This document shows, in pieces, positions 1-9,300 of a DNA stretch of 64,000 bases. Each line of letters begins with the position of its first letter. Position 1 is the stretch's first letter. The position numbers were made by a program, and so were the translations under genes. This DNA comes from Bacteroidia bacterium (GTDB lineage: Bacteria; Bacteroidota; Bacteroidia; AKYH767-A; OLB10). The stretch covers positions 1 to 64,000 of the forward strand of contig JAEUTH010000038.1 of the NCBI GenBank assembly GCA_016788165.1, read 5' to 3'. Under the pieces are notes generated by a model, which did not search any database, was not told the DNA's origin, and worked only from the letters and a program-made list of their open reading frames with translations.

Positions 1-649
1 TATTACTGCCGGCACCGCCACCAATAAAAACATTGTGCAACCCTGTAGTATTTGCCCTGCCCGAAACCGGCCCAAAAAAGGCGTTGTTAATGCCTGTTGT
101 ATTTTGGTATCCACTACGGTATCCTGCAAAGGCATTGTTGCTGCCCGTGGTTATGTTGGCTCCGGCTTCAGAGCCGATAAAAGTATTGCAACCTGCAACT
201 GCATTGGTGGCACCGGCATTCCAACCAAAAAAGGCATTATCGGCACCTGAGGTAAGTGCTGCACCGGCACCGGCACCGGTAAATATGTTGCGGCTGCCCC
301 AGTTTTGTAATACGGTAACTCCGTTAAGGCGGTATGCGTTATTTATGGCGTTTACTTGTATGTTTATATCGTTGAGTACGTCTAATCTTGAAGTGGGGTT
401 AGCAACACCAATACCTACATTGCCTCCGTTAAGTATGGTCATTCGGTTAACACTTGGCGTGCCTGTTAAAAAATTTATATTTTGTGTGCCGCGGTGTTCT
501 ATGTTTAAATTATACAAGTTTGACTGAGCAGAATTATCCCAACCAACATACCATGTTGCTGAATTATTCGTATGATTCAACACATCAACCTGACTATAAA
601 CATTAATGTTTATAAGTGTCAGCAGAAAAATGTAAGTGATTTTTTTCAT
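1..649 (-). CDS. Tail-fibre/collar-like repeat protein, N-terminal part (runs off left edge)
   Basis: An open frame runs from an ATG at 649 leftward off the window, so only about the first 216 residues are visible and no stop is seen. The N-terminus is a signal peptide (MKKITYIFLLTL...VYSQ). A segment NVGIGVANPTSRLDV follows, the typical start of Bacteroidota tail-fibre-like surface proteins. Then come Gly/Ala/Asn-rich repeats of about 18-20 residues of the form NNAFxGxxAGxxNTTG (for example NNAFFGWNAGATNAVAG, NNAFAGYRSGYQNTTG, NNAFFGPVSGRANTTG), resembling the YadA/collagen-like head repeats of trimeric surface fibres. Full proteins of this kind often end in a peptidase S74 chaperone domain, which would lie outside the window. 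Its ATG overlaps the stop of the upstream gene by 4 nt (ATGA), so the two are probably translated in coupled fashion. Role inferred: secreted fibre or adhesin. No other phage gene is nearby. Confidence 0.75.
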   Translation of the reverse strand, partial: MKKITYIFLLTLININVYSQVDVLNHTNNSATWYVGWDNSAQSNLYNLNIEHRGTQNINFLTGTPSVNRMTILNGGNVGIGVANPTSRLDVLNDINIQVNAINNAYRLNGVTVLQNWGSRNIFTGAGAGAALTSGADNAFFGWNAGATNAVAGCNTFIGSEAGANITTGSNNAFAGYRSGYQNTTGINNAFFGPVSGRANTTGLHNVFIGGGAGSN

Positions 650-1605
650 TCTATATAATTTTTAATTGCGATTATCTTTTTTGATTCCATTTTACTTTTT
701 TCATAAACACATAAAAAATATATAGTGCTCGATCCAGGTAACATGATATCAATTTGTTGATCCATTGTCTTAGTAGTATTTAACAATTGACCGGATACCG
801 AATAAATTAATATTTCTTTTTCAATATAATTATCATTGAATATAACCTTTAATTTATCATCCTTAAGATAACTATTTTTAATGATGGTTTGAGGCTGATT
901 TGAAGTACTATGATTTAAACCAGTATAGTTGTCACAATAAACTGAATCAGTGGACATGCATATATCATCAAAATAATAGTATGCGAATGTTCTATTACTA
1001 CCAACAGTATCTGTCAAGGAGTAATCGAAAAAATTTCCAAGCATTAAATATTGATAGTTACTGTCAGCAACAAAAGAAAGTTGAATTTTACTCCACCCAG
1101 TAGTATCTATAATGATCGAGTCTGAGTAGATTAAGGATGAATTATTTACCGGGTAAGGGTTATTAAATGAGTACGGTGTCATCGTTAACTTTATTCCAAA
1201 TTTATTTATTGCGAAAAGCGTATTATCAGCAAGACTTATATAAAAGGTAACAAAATATTTTTGTCCAATTATGGTAGGAGTTAGTAGCGTTGTTCCAATG
1301 TACTCCCATCCCAAAAGTCCATTAATGTCATAAGGTATTAACCCCGCATAAGCATTACCGGTGCGAGGAAACTGATAGCCTAAAACGTTGTTTGGAACAC
1401 CAACAATTCCTGAATATAAATTGCAACAAATATTAAAATAATCGGGTGTTGACCGGCAAGAATACCAGTTATCAGCCTTGCTGATTTCAAACGCAGATGT
1501 TGGGCAACTCACCGTATCCTCAAAACTTGGGTTGGGTACAAGGTTTAGTTGTGCACTACAAATACGTGCAAGCAGCATTAAAAATATTATGAGTAATTTT
1601 TTCAT
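646..1605 (-). CDS. Secreted protein with NPSFE-type N-terminal domain and T9SS sorting domain
   Basis: The protein has 319 residues. It begins with a signal peptide (MKKLLIIFLMLLARICSAQ) followed by NLVPNPSFEDTVSCP, the start of a beta-sandwich, carbohydrate-binding-like domain that is common at the N-terminus of Bacteroidota surface proteins (often ahead of OmpA or sorting domains). Further typical phrases are the GYQFPRTGNAYAGL stretch near residue 100 and the YYFDDICM stretch near residue 210. The last 75 residues (IYSVSGQLLNTT ... ESKKIIAIKNYIE) have the shape of a type A T9SS C-terminal sorting domain, so the protein is probably exported through the Por secretion system and anchored or released at the surface. 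The stop overlaps the start of the next minus-strand gene (ATGA), suggesting a two-gene operon. The ligand is unknown. Confidence 0.7.
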   Translation of the reverse strand: MKKLLIIFLMLLARICSAQLNLVPNPSFEDTVSCPTSAFEISKADNWYSCRSTPDYFNICCNLYSGIVGVPNNVLGYQFPRTGNAYAGLIPYDINGLLGWEYIGTTLLTPTIIGQKYFVTFYISLADNTLFAINKFGIKLTMTPYSFNNPYPVNNSSLIYSDSIIIDTTGWSKIQLSFVADSNYQYLMLGNFFDYSLTDTVGSNRTFAYYYFDDICMSTDSVYCDNYTGLNHSTSNQPQTIIKNSYLKDDKLKVIFNDNYIEKEILIYSVSGQLLNTTKTMDQQIDIMLPGSSTIYFLCVYEKSKMESKKIIAIKNYIE

Positions 1606-2000
1606 GATGTGCTGTTTTAAACTTGTTAAGTAAAATTCTGTAACTGCAAAACAAAATGGCAGTGCGAAAAGTGTTCAGTAAAAGTAGTATGGGAAGTGAT
1701 ACAGGCAACTAAATTGCCATTTAATTACATAAAGGTAACTTGGGCGATGTGCCTGCAATGATTCAAATTGTGGGGCTTATTAAATTATACTCGCTTTATT
1801 TTGTACATCGTTTGTGACCTCGCTTACCAATCAAAAATTTAATGTTAGCTGTGAAACAACATTTGGCTTATTTTTTTTCCATCAGGCTTCAAAATTATTT
1901 AAGTAATTTCAAACTTCAATTGAGTGTTCGCGGGGACGCAAACCGTGCACAAAAATCAAAGTTTAGGTTTTTGTTTTTTAAAGCTCAAATTACAGCGGGT

Positions 2001-2045
2001 AAAAAAATCCCAAACAGTTAGCAAATATCTATTTGGGATTTTTTC
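2001..2045 (-). terminator. Hairpin terminator downstream of a gene relic
   Basis: The inverted repeat AAAAAATCCCAAA ... TTTGGGATTTTTT has a stem of about 13 bp and a loop of about 17 nt, with A/T tracts on both sides, so it could work in either direction. It lies 43 bp downstream of the stop codon of the sorting-domain relic at 2088, where the terminator of that lost gene would be expected. Confidence 0.6.
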
Positions 2046-2087
2046 CTTAGGTGTTAATATCTATTGCATTCTTTAAAAGCTTTACCC

Positions 2088-2203
2088 TACTCCACCTTCA
2101 CCATCTTTTTGGTAACGGAAGCTTTTCCATCGGCTAATAAGGTATAAGTATATACACCAGCACTTAGGTTACTGATATACTTTATAATTAGAAAAAATTT
2201 ATT
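2088..2203 (-). pseudogene. Relic of a T9SS C-terminal sorting domain
   Basis: On the minus strand an open stretch of about 38 codons ends at a TAG at 2090-2088. Its translation ends ISNLSAGVYTYTLLADGK, then ASVTKKMVKVE, which is the classic ending of a type A T9SS sorting domain (the L-x-x-G-x-Y-x-x-x-L pattern followed by a K-rich end). An in-frame TAA lies at 2206-2204 and no start or protein body lies upstream, because the plus-strand gene at 2227 occupies that position. I read this as the surviving 3' end of a deleted secreted-protein gene whose terminator (2001-2045) is still in place. Confidence 0.7.
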
Positions 2204-2226
2204 TTACTGATTATTTAAAACCTTTA

Positions 2227-3249
2227 ATGAAAAAGATAATCCTGCTTTTCTTTCTAATTAATTCGGTAGCTTTAAAAGCGCAGCATGACAGCACCTATTT
2301 TAAAAAATATAGCCACAAACTTGCATTGGGTTTCTTTTCTACGTTGCGCAATTACAATTTACGCATTAACTCAAACATCAGTAAGGATGCAGGTTTGCCT
2401 GATGTTGATTTTGCAACCAATGGCCGTTTGCAATGGGGTTTGGCTTTTGGTTATGACAAAATCAGATTAGGTATTGCAATCGGTAAAAGTGCCAACAATG
2501 ATATTTATGGGCAATCGCGTACACAGAATATAGCGGCTGATATTGGTGGCAATGCCATTTTTATTGCTGTTGGCTACCGGAGATATACAGGTATGTATGA
2601 TAAAAATTCTACCGGCTATATGCCTGCAAACGGGCCAACTTTTTATATTGATCCTTCATTACAGGTTACTACTTTCAGGCTTAAAGGCATGTATTTTTTC
2701 AATCATAAAAAATATGCTTTTGGCGCTGCATACATGGCAAATCAGCGACAAATAAAATCAGCAGCTTCCTGGTTGGTAACTTCCAATATTCATCATGAAA
2801 AAATTAAAACAGCAGCAACAATTATCCCGCCTCCATTGGCTAGTTATTATGGAGGTGATGCGCAATTGCAAACACTGCAATGGTGGGGCATAAATATGGG
2901 TGCCGGTGCAACCGGTAATTTGGTAATTTTAAGGAAGTTGTTTATACATGGCACTATTTCCTTTGGTGCCGAAACACAATTCAGAGAATACGTATATAAC
3001 ACAGGTTATAATAAAAAAGTTACTGCAATGGGATTTGCCGGTGATTTTAAAGCCGGTATCGGATTTAACAGCGAATCGTTTTTCATTTCGATAAATAACA
3101 ATATTGATTACCACTCGGTAAGCTTGTCAAACCTTAAATTAGTCGAATCGCTGGTAACGGGTTATTTAATAATTGGCTACCGCTTTAAGGTAAAAGATCC
3201 GCCTTTATATCAAAAGTTGAGAGAAACCAGATTATATAAATCTCTTTAG
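2227..3249 (+). CDS. Predicted outer-membrane beta-barrel protein, DUF4421-like
   Basis: The protein has 340 residues, with a signal peptide (MKKIILLFFLINSVALKAQ) and then the sequence DSTYFKKYSHKLALGFF. Alternating aromatic/polar strands follow, such as LQWGLAFGYDKIRLGIAIG, IFIAVGYRRYTGMY, WWGINMGAGATGNLVI and LIIGYRFKV. This is the layout of DUF4421-type Bacteroidota outer-membrane barrels, where the family opens with a Y-x-x-K/H motif and a strand on rendering a native-like spectrum of short beta-hairpins. The family name is assigned from pattern alone. No function is known for the family. The gene stands alone on the plus strand between two minus-strand sorting-domain relics (2088-2203 and 3252-3371), which suggests that it was inserted or left behind by rearrangement. 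Confidence 0.6.
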   Translation: MKKIILLFFLINSVALKAQHDSTYFKKYSHKLALGFFSTLRNYNLRINSNISKDAGLPDVDFATNGRLQWGLAFGYDKIRLGIAIGKSANNDIYGQSRTQNIAADIGGNAIFIAVGYRRYTGMYDKNSTGYMPANGPTFYIDPSLQVTTFRLKGMYFFNHKKYAFGAAYMANQRQIKSAASWLVTSNIHHEKIKTAATIIPPPLASYYGGDAQLQTLQWWGINMGAGATGNLVILRKLFIHGTISFGAETQFREYVYNTGYNKKVTAMGFAGDFKAGIGFNSESFFISINNNIDYHSVSLSNLKLVESLVTGYLIIGYRFKVKDPPLYQKLRETRLYKSL

Positions 3250-3251
3250 AT

Positions 3252-3371
3252 TTAATTTTTATAAAAACGTTTTCCTGCAAAGCCGTTAACCGCATTTACC
3301 TGTAGATAATACACACCTTGCGGCCATAAGCTTATGTCAATTAAGTTGTGTTGCAGTTTGACATAATAAAC
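3252..3371 (-). pseudogene. Second relic of a T9SS C-terminal sorting domain
   Basis: On the minus strand 40 codons are open between a TAA at 3374-3372 and a TAA stop at 3254-3252. The translation reads VYYVKLQHNLIDISLWPQG, then VYYLQVNAVNGFAGKRFYKN, which matches the last 40 residues of a type A sorting domain (I-D-I-S-x-x-x-x-G-x-Y-Y-L-Q-V, ending in K-R-F-Y-K). There is no upstream body: beyond 3375 the frame is closed and the DNA is AT-rich intergenic sequence. The relic ends 3 bp from the stop of the convergent barrel gene. It differs in sequence from the relic at 2088, so two separate genes have been lost. Confidence 0.7.
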
Positions 3372-3374
3372 TTA

Positions 3375-3708
3375 CCTAACTCAATTTATGCCAAATTACA
3401 AATGGGGGGTTATGCATATTTGTTTTAAAAATGCCATCCTGATTGATGCCGCAAAAGTATGGCTTTTGCCTGCATCGGCACATTAAACTAAAGTAATTAA
3501 ATTGATACTTAAATAGCCTTAAAACAAACTTACTAACCCCCATTGGCATAAGAACTTAAATACAATTGCATAAAACAATAAATTTGGGAAAGGCATTAAA
3601 CCAAAAAAGTATTTGAATTTATTGTTAATCAAAATGCATATTTCATTTACTTTTTCAAATTCGCAGGCCGTAAAAATTTAAGTATTTAAAAAACTAAAAA
3701 ATAAACCC
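3375..3708. other. Intergenic region upstream of fumC
   Basis: This region contains no gene. It is AT-rich and presumably holds the fumC promoter. A TAAATTTG box at 3579-3586 matches the Bacteroidota -7 consensus (TAnnTTTG) and would give a leader of about 115 nt, but the -33 position has only a poor match. No hairpin or riboswitch-like fold was recognised. Confidence 0.45.
3579..3586 (+). promoter_or_regulatory. Candidate -7 promoter box for fumC
   Basis: TAAATTTG matches the TAnnTTTG consensus of the Bacteroidota primary sigma factor. No convincing TTTG -33 element lies 17-20 bp upstream, so confidence is low. Confidence 0.3.
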
Positions 3709-5103
3709 ATGGAATTCCGTACAGAGAAAGACACAATGGGCCTGGTACAAGTACCGGCACATGTGTATTGGGGTGCGCAAACACAGCGCTCCATTGATAA
3801 TTTTAAAATTGCAGCCGACATAAATAAAATGCCGCGCGAAATAATTGAAGCATTTGCCTATTTAAAAAAAGCGGCTGCATTAACCAACTTTGATGCAGGT
3901 GTTTTAAGTGATGAAAAATGCAAGCTTATTGGTACAGCTTGTGATGAAATATTAGCAGGCCAGCATCAGGATCAGTTTCCGTTAGTTGTGTGGCAAACAG
4001 GCAGCGGTACGCAATCAAACATGAATGTAAATGAAGTGATAGCCTATCGTGCGCATGTACTGCAAGGTGGTAGTTTGATGGATGAAAAAAAAGCAGTGCA
4101 TCCCAATGACGATGTAAATAAATCGCAATCGAGTAACGATACTTTTCCAACTGCCATGCACATAGCAGCATATAAAATTTTAATGCATGTAACATTACCC
4201 GGCTTACGCAAACTACGCGACACGCTGAAGCAAAAATCGGAAGCGTTTATGCATGTGGTAAAAATTGGGCGTACGCATTTAATGGATGCCACACCATTAA
4301 CGTTAGGGCAGGAGCTATCGGGCTACGTATCGCAATTAGACCACGGTATCAGAGCTGTGGAAAATACATTGCCACATTTAGCCGAATTGGCTTTGGGTGG
4401 CACTGCCGTAGGCACAGGCATTAATACACCAAAAGGCTATGCACAAAATGTAGCCTCACATATTGCCAAGCTTACCAACCTGCCATTTATTACCGCACAT
4501 AATAAGTTTGAAGCACTTGCAGCACACGATGCCATTGTTGAAACACATGGCGCACTTAAAACCGTTGCTTGCAGTATGATGAAAATTGCCAACGACATTC
4601 GCTTATTGGCATCGGGGCCACGCTGCGGCATTGGCGAACTTTTTATACCCGATAACGAACCCGGCTCGTCCATAATGCCCGGCAAAGTTAATCCCACACA
4701 ATGCGAAGCCATGACCATGGTTGCTGCACAAGTTTTAGGTAATGATGTAGCCATAAACATTGGCGGATGCACCGGCCATTTTGAACTGAATGTTTTTAAA
4801 CCCGTTATGATTTATAACTTTTTACACTCGGCCCGTTTAATTGGCGATGTATGTGTTTCGTTTAACGATAAGTGTGCTGTAGGTATTGAACCAATACATG
4901 AAAATATTAATAGCAACCTGCATAACTCATTAATGTTGGTTACATCACTAAATACTAAAATAGGTTATTACAAAGCGGCCGAAATAGCACAAACTGCACA
5001 TAAACAAGGTAAAACGCTTAAACAAACAGCCATTGATTTGGGATATGTAACCGCACAAGAATTTGACGAATGGGTTAAGCCTGAAGAAATGGTAGGCTTG
5101 TAA
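3709..5103 (+). CDS. fumC: Class II fumarate hydratase
   Basis: This enzyme interconverts fumarate and L-malate in the TCA cycle in the cytoplasm, without an iron-sulfur cluster. The 464 residues match the usual FumC length. Diagnostic stretches are [13 protein letters not shown] (residues 98-110), [13 protein letters not shown] (141-153), [16 protein letters not shown] with catalytic His190, and the superfamily signature [13 protein letters not shown] (319-331), which carries the catalytic-loop Ser320/Ser321 and Lys326. The alternative, aspartate ammonia-lyase, is less likely given the N-terminus ([14 protein letters not shown]) and the THLMDATPL motif. The gene is monocistronic: an AT-rich leader precedes it and a strong hairpin terminator follows. 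Confidence 0.97.
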   Translation: MEFRTEKDTMGLVQVPAHVYWGAQTQRSIDNFKIAADINKMPREIIEAFAYLKKAAALTNFDAGVLSDEKCKLIGTACDEILAGQHQDQFPLVVWQTGSGTQSNMNVNEVIAYRAHVLQGGSLMDEKKAVHPNDDVNKSQSSNDTFPTAMHIAAYKILMHVTLPGLRKLRDTLKQKSEAFMHVVKIGRTHLMDATPLTLGQELSGYVSQLDHGIRAVENTLPHLAELALGGTAVGTGINTPKGYAQNVASHIAKLTNLPFITAHNKFEALAAHDAIVETHGALKTVACSMMKIANDIRLLASGPRCGIGELFIPDNEPGSSIMPGKVNPTQCEAMTMVAAQVLGNDVAINIGGCTGHFELNVFKPVMIYNFLHSARLIGDVCVSFNDKCAVGIEPIHENINSNLHNSLMLVTSLNTKIGYYKAAEIAQTAHKQGKTLKQTAIDLGYVTAQEFDEWVKPEEMVGL

Positions 5104-5133
5104 ATTTAAATACTTAAAATCTTTCTTATGCAG

Positions 5134-5166
5134 ATGCCTACCAACTAAATGGTGGGCATTTTTTTT
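5134..5166 (+). terminator. Rho-independent terminator of fumC
   Basis: The hairpin ATGCCTACCA ... TGGTGGGCAT (10-bp stem with one mismatch, 6-nt loop) is followed by eight T residues, 30 bp after the fumC stop. Confidence 0.85.
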
Positions 5167-5211
5167 AGGGGCTTTAACTTTACATTTATCATTTAAATAA
5201 ATAATATAATC

Positions 5212-5640
5212 ATGGAACTTTCTGTTAATACACCGGCTTTACTTTTCCCATGCATATCACTACTGTTATTAGCTTACACCAACCGATTTTTAGCCATTGC
5301 CGGTTTAATACGCGGCCTTAAAACCAAATATACTGCAGCGCATGAGCCCGGTTTAATAAAACAAATAAACAACCTGCGCAAACGCGTAATAATTATACGC
5401 AATATGCAAGCCGCTGCTGTGCTTAGTTTATTTTTTTGTGTAATGTGTATGTTTTTAATTTTTGGGGGTTACCAAGCTATGGCACAAATTATTTTTGCAA
5501 TTAGTTTGGTGCTGATGCTTATATCATTAAGCCTTTCAATAATTGAAGTTACCATATCGGTAAATGCTTTAAAAATTGAGCTTAAGGATTTAGAAACCGA
5601 ACTGGATAAAGACGATACTTTTTTTGGCTATAAGCCCTAA
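5212..5640 (+). CDS. DUF2721 family membrane protein
   Basis: The protein has 142 residues. A hydrophobic N-terminus (ALLFPCISLLLLAYTNRFLA) is followed by a basic amphipathic stretch (LIKQINNLRKRVIIIRNM) and two further membrane segments (about residues 65-85 and 90-112), ending in a charged helix (IELKDLETELDKDD). This order of TM, R/K-rich linker, two TMs and acidic tail is that of DUF2721, a family of small inner-membrane proteins of unknown function. It sits between the fumC terminator and a convergent gene, so it is probably transcribed alone. Confidence 0.8.
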   Translation: MELSVNTPALLFPCISLLLLAYTNRFLAIAGLIRGLKTKYTAAHEPGLIKQINNLRKRVIIIRNMQAAAVLSLFFCVMCMFLIFGGYQAMAQIIFAISLVLMLISLSLSIIEVTISVNALKIELKDLETELDKDDTFFGYKP

Positions 5641-5670
5641 TTAAAAAAAGCCGTTTCGGAAAAGAATCAA

Positions 5671-6234
5671 TTAAATACTGTAGCCCGGTGTTGGCTTTTT
5701 GCATTTTGTTGCAACAGCATGTGCGTGTTTTCTTACCAGGCTTTGTCGTGCTTTTATTGAGCCAAATGTTATGCTGTTAACTTGCGTAAGTGTTTGATTG
5801 GTATTTTTATAATATAAAGCTAAGCGCTCGCCCCTTTTATTAAGTTTAAAATTACTGTGTATTTGGGTTAAGGTAGTATCCATACCATCGCACCATATTA
5901 CCTGATGCATGTTAGGTAACAGTAACATTGGCGGTAATGCAAATTTTTGTGGATGTAAAAACGAATCGGTAATAAACCATTGATTTGCTTTAATGACTAT
6001 GGTATCGTTGGTAGTGTTATACAACTCCAACCAATCGGCACCACCATTTGGGTTGCCGGGCAATATCAATTCATTGTAATAATCCGAACCGTTTGATAGC
6101 ACTTCGCTTATTATTACGGCACCGGTTTCGATTGATGCGTTTTGTTTTGATTGTTTGGGTACTGCTTGTTTGTTATATGCAGTTACCGACATTACACCAA
6201 AGCCAATTATCAACCAACAGATGATTTTTTTCAT
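5671..6234 (-). CDS. Secreted lamin-tail-domain (LTD) protein
   Basis: The protein has 187 residues from the ATG at 6234; a GTG at 6246 is possible but would put four residues before the natural signal peptide MKKIICWLIIGFGVMSVTAY. After the signal, VIISEVLSNGSDYYNE and GGADWLELYNTTNDTIVI are the hallmark strands of the lamin tail domain, an Ig-like fold found in bacterial extracellular proteins. LPPMLLLPNMHQVIWCDG and RGERLALYYKN complete the fold. Secreted LTD domains usually come with nucleases or sorting domains; this one stands alone and lacks a T9SS domain. Its role is unknown. Confidence 0.75.
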   Translation of the reverse strand: MKKIICWLIIGFGVMSVTAYNKQAVPKQSKQNASIETGAVIISEVLSNGSDYYNELILPGNPNGGADWLELYNTTNDTIVIKANQWFITDSFLHPQKFALPPMLLLPNMHQVIWCDGMDTTLTQIHSNFKLNKRGERLALYYKNTNQTLTQVNSITFGSIKARQSLVRKHAHAVATKCKKPTPGYSI

Positions 6235-6322
6235 AATGCAAAGCACTTCATCGCTTATAAAACATGTATTGCTTCTGTATTAAGAAATTGTAAAGCTTTT
6301 TATATGGATACAATTAATTTAG

Positions 6323-9300
6323 CTATTCGTATTTTATTAGCTTTTTATAAAACATTTTTGTTCCATGTTTAATTCGAATGCTATAAATGCCTTTTGCCAA
6401 GTTGCCAGTTTCTAAGTTGTATTTACCGGCAGGGTCTAATTTAAGTTGTTTGTTAAAACATGTTTTTCCTACATTGTCGTATATAGTAACTGTTACAAAC
6501 TTATTGGCGCATTGCACAAATGTTAGTGTGGTATGTGTGTTAGCCGGATTTGGATGTAACTGCATATCAACATCAGTAAGCATATTAATACCGTTAGCTA
6601 TTACCACATTAGAAATAATAATGCTATCGCATCCTTTTACCGACAAAAGACTATCAACATAAGTGCCTGGTGTGTGTTGCCACATGCCGGCTAAAAAAAC
6701 ACTGTCGCCCGGCCATAAGTAAACAATATTTACCTTACTATAAGTTGGATTAGTTGTAACCTTTACCGAGTCATAATCTACAAAAATCATAGCAGAGTCT
6801 TTCTCAACAACTGCAACATACTTTGCACCTGTAGCCATCCATTTTACATCTATTGCATGGGTACCTTGTCCGCTAATTATGCTTCCGTAATTAGGTACAG
6901 TCCAATTATAAATATTGCCTGTGTGCAGTGGTGTAGCGTAATTATGTACCAAACCTGTATCAATACATGCAGTTGTATCACCCTGTATTGCAGTAGCAAA
7001 ATAATCAGGTGGGCTAACTATAAATGTGTTAGCATCATAAAAATCATAATTCTCTGTATTAGAATTAATAACATTTGTAATTACATCTCCTGATTTTAAA
7101 GTCTTTTTAGGTTTCACCCGGTAATGAACCCAAGCATAATTACGCGGGCCTGAAAATTTTGATTTGATAAGATTACAATGCGGCATTTCGATAAATATTT
7201 TTTTACCTTCTTTATTGAAATCAATATTTACAGGATTAGAACTGCCAACCAATTCAAATGTGTGTTGAGCCAAATTTCCGGCCATTACGTTTTGGATACT
7301 GAAGTAGAATTGGTTTCTATGATATTTGGTTTTAAAGTAAACTACATAATCTATGAAAGGAGGCGTTGGGTTTAACTGATCAACGAGTATTTTTGTAGGG
7401 CTGTGGGCAAAATTGCCATAATTAATGGAGGCTTCTGAAAAAATCCATTCCGAAAAATTATCTGAAGGATTATTATCGTTGGCAATGGGCTCAATCCTTG
7501 CTTTAAGTTTAATATACGCGGGTTTTAAATTACTATTAGGTATAAATTCAATGATAATTGTTGTATCGTTATAGGGTTCTAATGGGGGTAAATAATAAAT
7601 CAACGAATCCTGAAAAGTAACATTAGGTAACGGATAAGAATTTAGCACGACCAATTGTGTATCCTTATAATAAATAATAGTTGGCGATATGGTAGTTGTG
7701 CCAATATTTTTATAGTTGATGCAAATAGTGGTCATGTGGCTTGTTCCGAAATACGAAATAGGAAAAATACTTACCTGCAAATCGTTTACTACACTTGTTG
7801 GTTGAAAAGCAAAATCGTTATAAGCTTTAGATTTTTGTAATGTATCAATAACAATGGTTCTGATAGCCGGGCTTGCTTGATAATAGGGTATGGGCTTGGG
7901 TGCAATTTGATAACTTCCGGTATCGCTTACGGCTGTTTTATAGCGCCCGTTTCGTTGTGAATACACATAATCACCACTGTTATTATTTATTACCCGATTG
8001 GCTATTAAAGCAACTTCATTTGAATCTAAAACGGCATTGCTGTTTGCGTCAATAAACAGTTTGCCTGCTATGGTACTTATTCGGGTCATTTTTACAATCC
8101 AATAATCTCCAGTACTATAGGACATCAGTGTTTTACGTCCCGAAATCTTAGAATTAGAATTTGCACAGATAACAAAACTTGTATCGTTAATATTAATAAA
8201 TTCAGCGGGAGATTCATTCTGTAGCCCACCGGCAAATGTACTCCAAGTAACATTTCCACTACTATCTAATCCGGCAACTAAAACATCGGTATCGCCATAA
8301 CTTGGTCCTGTAAAATCGCTCACAGTTGTAGAATAGGACATGCCAGTTAAAAAGTAACTACCATCTAATGCTTGTTTAACTATGGGGTCAGCATCATAAC
8401 TAATGCCTCCAATTGTGTTTTGCCATTGCACATTATACGCAGCATCAAATTTCAATACCCAAAAGTCATAGTATCCAATTTTATTTTCGGTTTTGTCGCT
8501 TGAAGTATCAGACATCGATTGTCCTGATACGATAAAACCCATATCAGCAGTAGGTTGTATTGATGTTATCAAATCAGCATTAGTGCCACCCATTGTATTT
8601 TGCCAAATGATATTACCCATTGTATCTAATTTAAGCAGCCAGTAATCAAAATTGCCCAAACAATCTTCGGTTTTGTCGCTGCTGCTATTTGATAAAGAAG
8701 TAGCGGCTAACATTAATGTACCATCTGCATAAAGAAACATACTTCCAAGTTTATCATCTAAACCTCCACCAATGGTTTGTTGCCAAACAATATTACCTAC
8801 ACTATCTAACTTAAGTATCCATAAATCATTACCGCCTATGCAGTTTTCGGTTTTATTACCCGTACTATCCGACATTGAATAACCGGCAGCAATAAATCCA
8901 CCATCTGCAGTTTGCAATACTTTTGTACAAATATCGGCTTTGTTACCGCCAATGGTTTGCTGCCAAAGCAGATTGCCGGCTGCATCTAACTTTACAATCC
9001 AAAAGTCAAATCCACCAACGGTGTCTTGTGTTTTATCGCCCGATATGGGCGAGTTTGAACTGCCGCCTAAAATATAATTGCCATCAGCAGTTTTTGCAAT
9101 TGATTTAAAATACTCGTCTCCGGAGCCACCTATTGTATTTTCCCATAACGTATTGCCAAATGCATCCGTACTTACAATCCACCAGTCGTACTTGCCATTG
9201 GTGTTCTCCGATTTTTCTTTCGATACATTGGAATTAGAATATCCGCCAAAAACAAAGCCTCCATTGTCAAGCGGGATGCCTGATGTTAAGATATCAGTTA

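Larger units (their letters stand above)
1606..2226. other. Intergenic stretch with terminator and sorting-domain relic
   Basis: This 621-bp stretch carries no intact gene. The right third holds a minus-strand remnant of a T9SS sorting domain and, just downstream of it, a hairpin terminator (both listed separately). The remainder (about 1606-2000) is AT-rich. It presumably contains the promoter of the minus-strand gene starting at 1605. One CAAAATTA box at 1890-1897 (TAATTTTG on the minus strand) fits the Bacteroidota -7 element, but no properly spaced -33 element was found. Confidence 0.6.

Noticed and set aside
33-527. Plus-strand open frame of 164 codons at the left edge
   Set aside because: It is antisense to the fibre-like gene, whose repeats keep both strands open; the minus-strand reading has a signal peptide and family motifs, the plus-strand reading has none.
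1-649. Prophage tail region suggested by the fibre-like repeats
   Set aside because: No other phage gene is visible, the protein has a Sec signal peptide, and it is coupled to a T9SS cargo gene.
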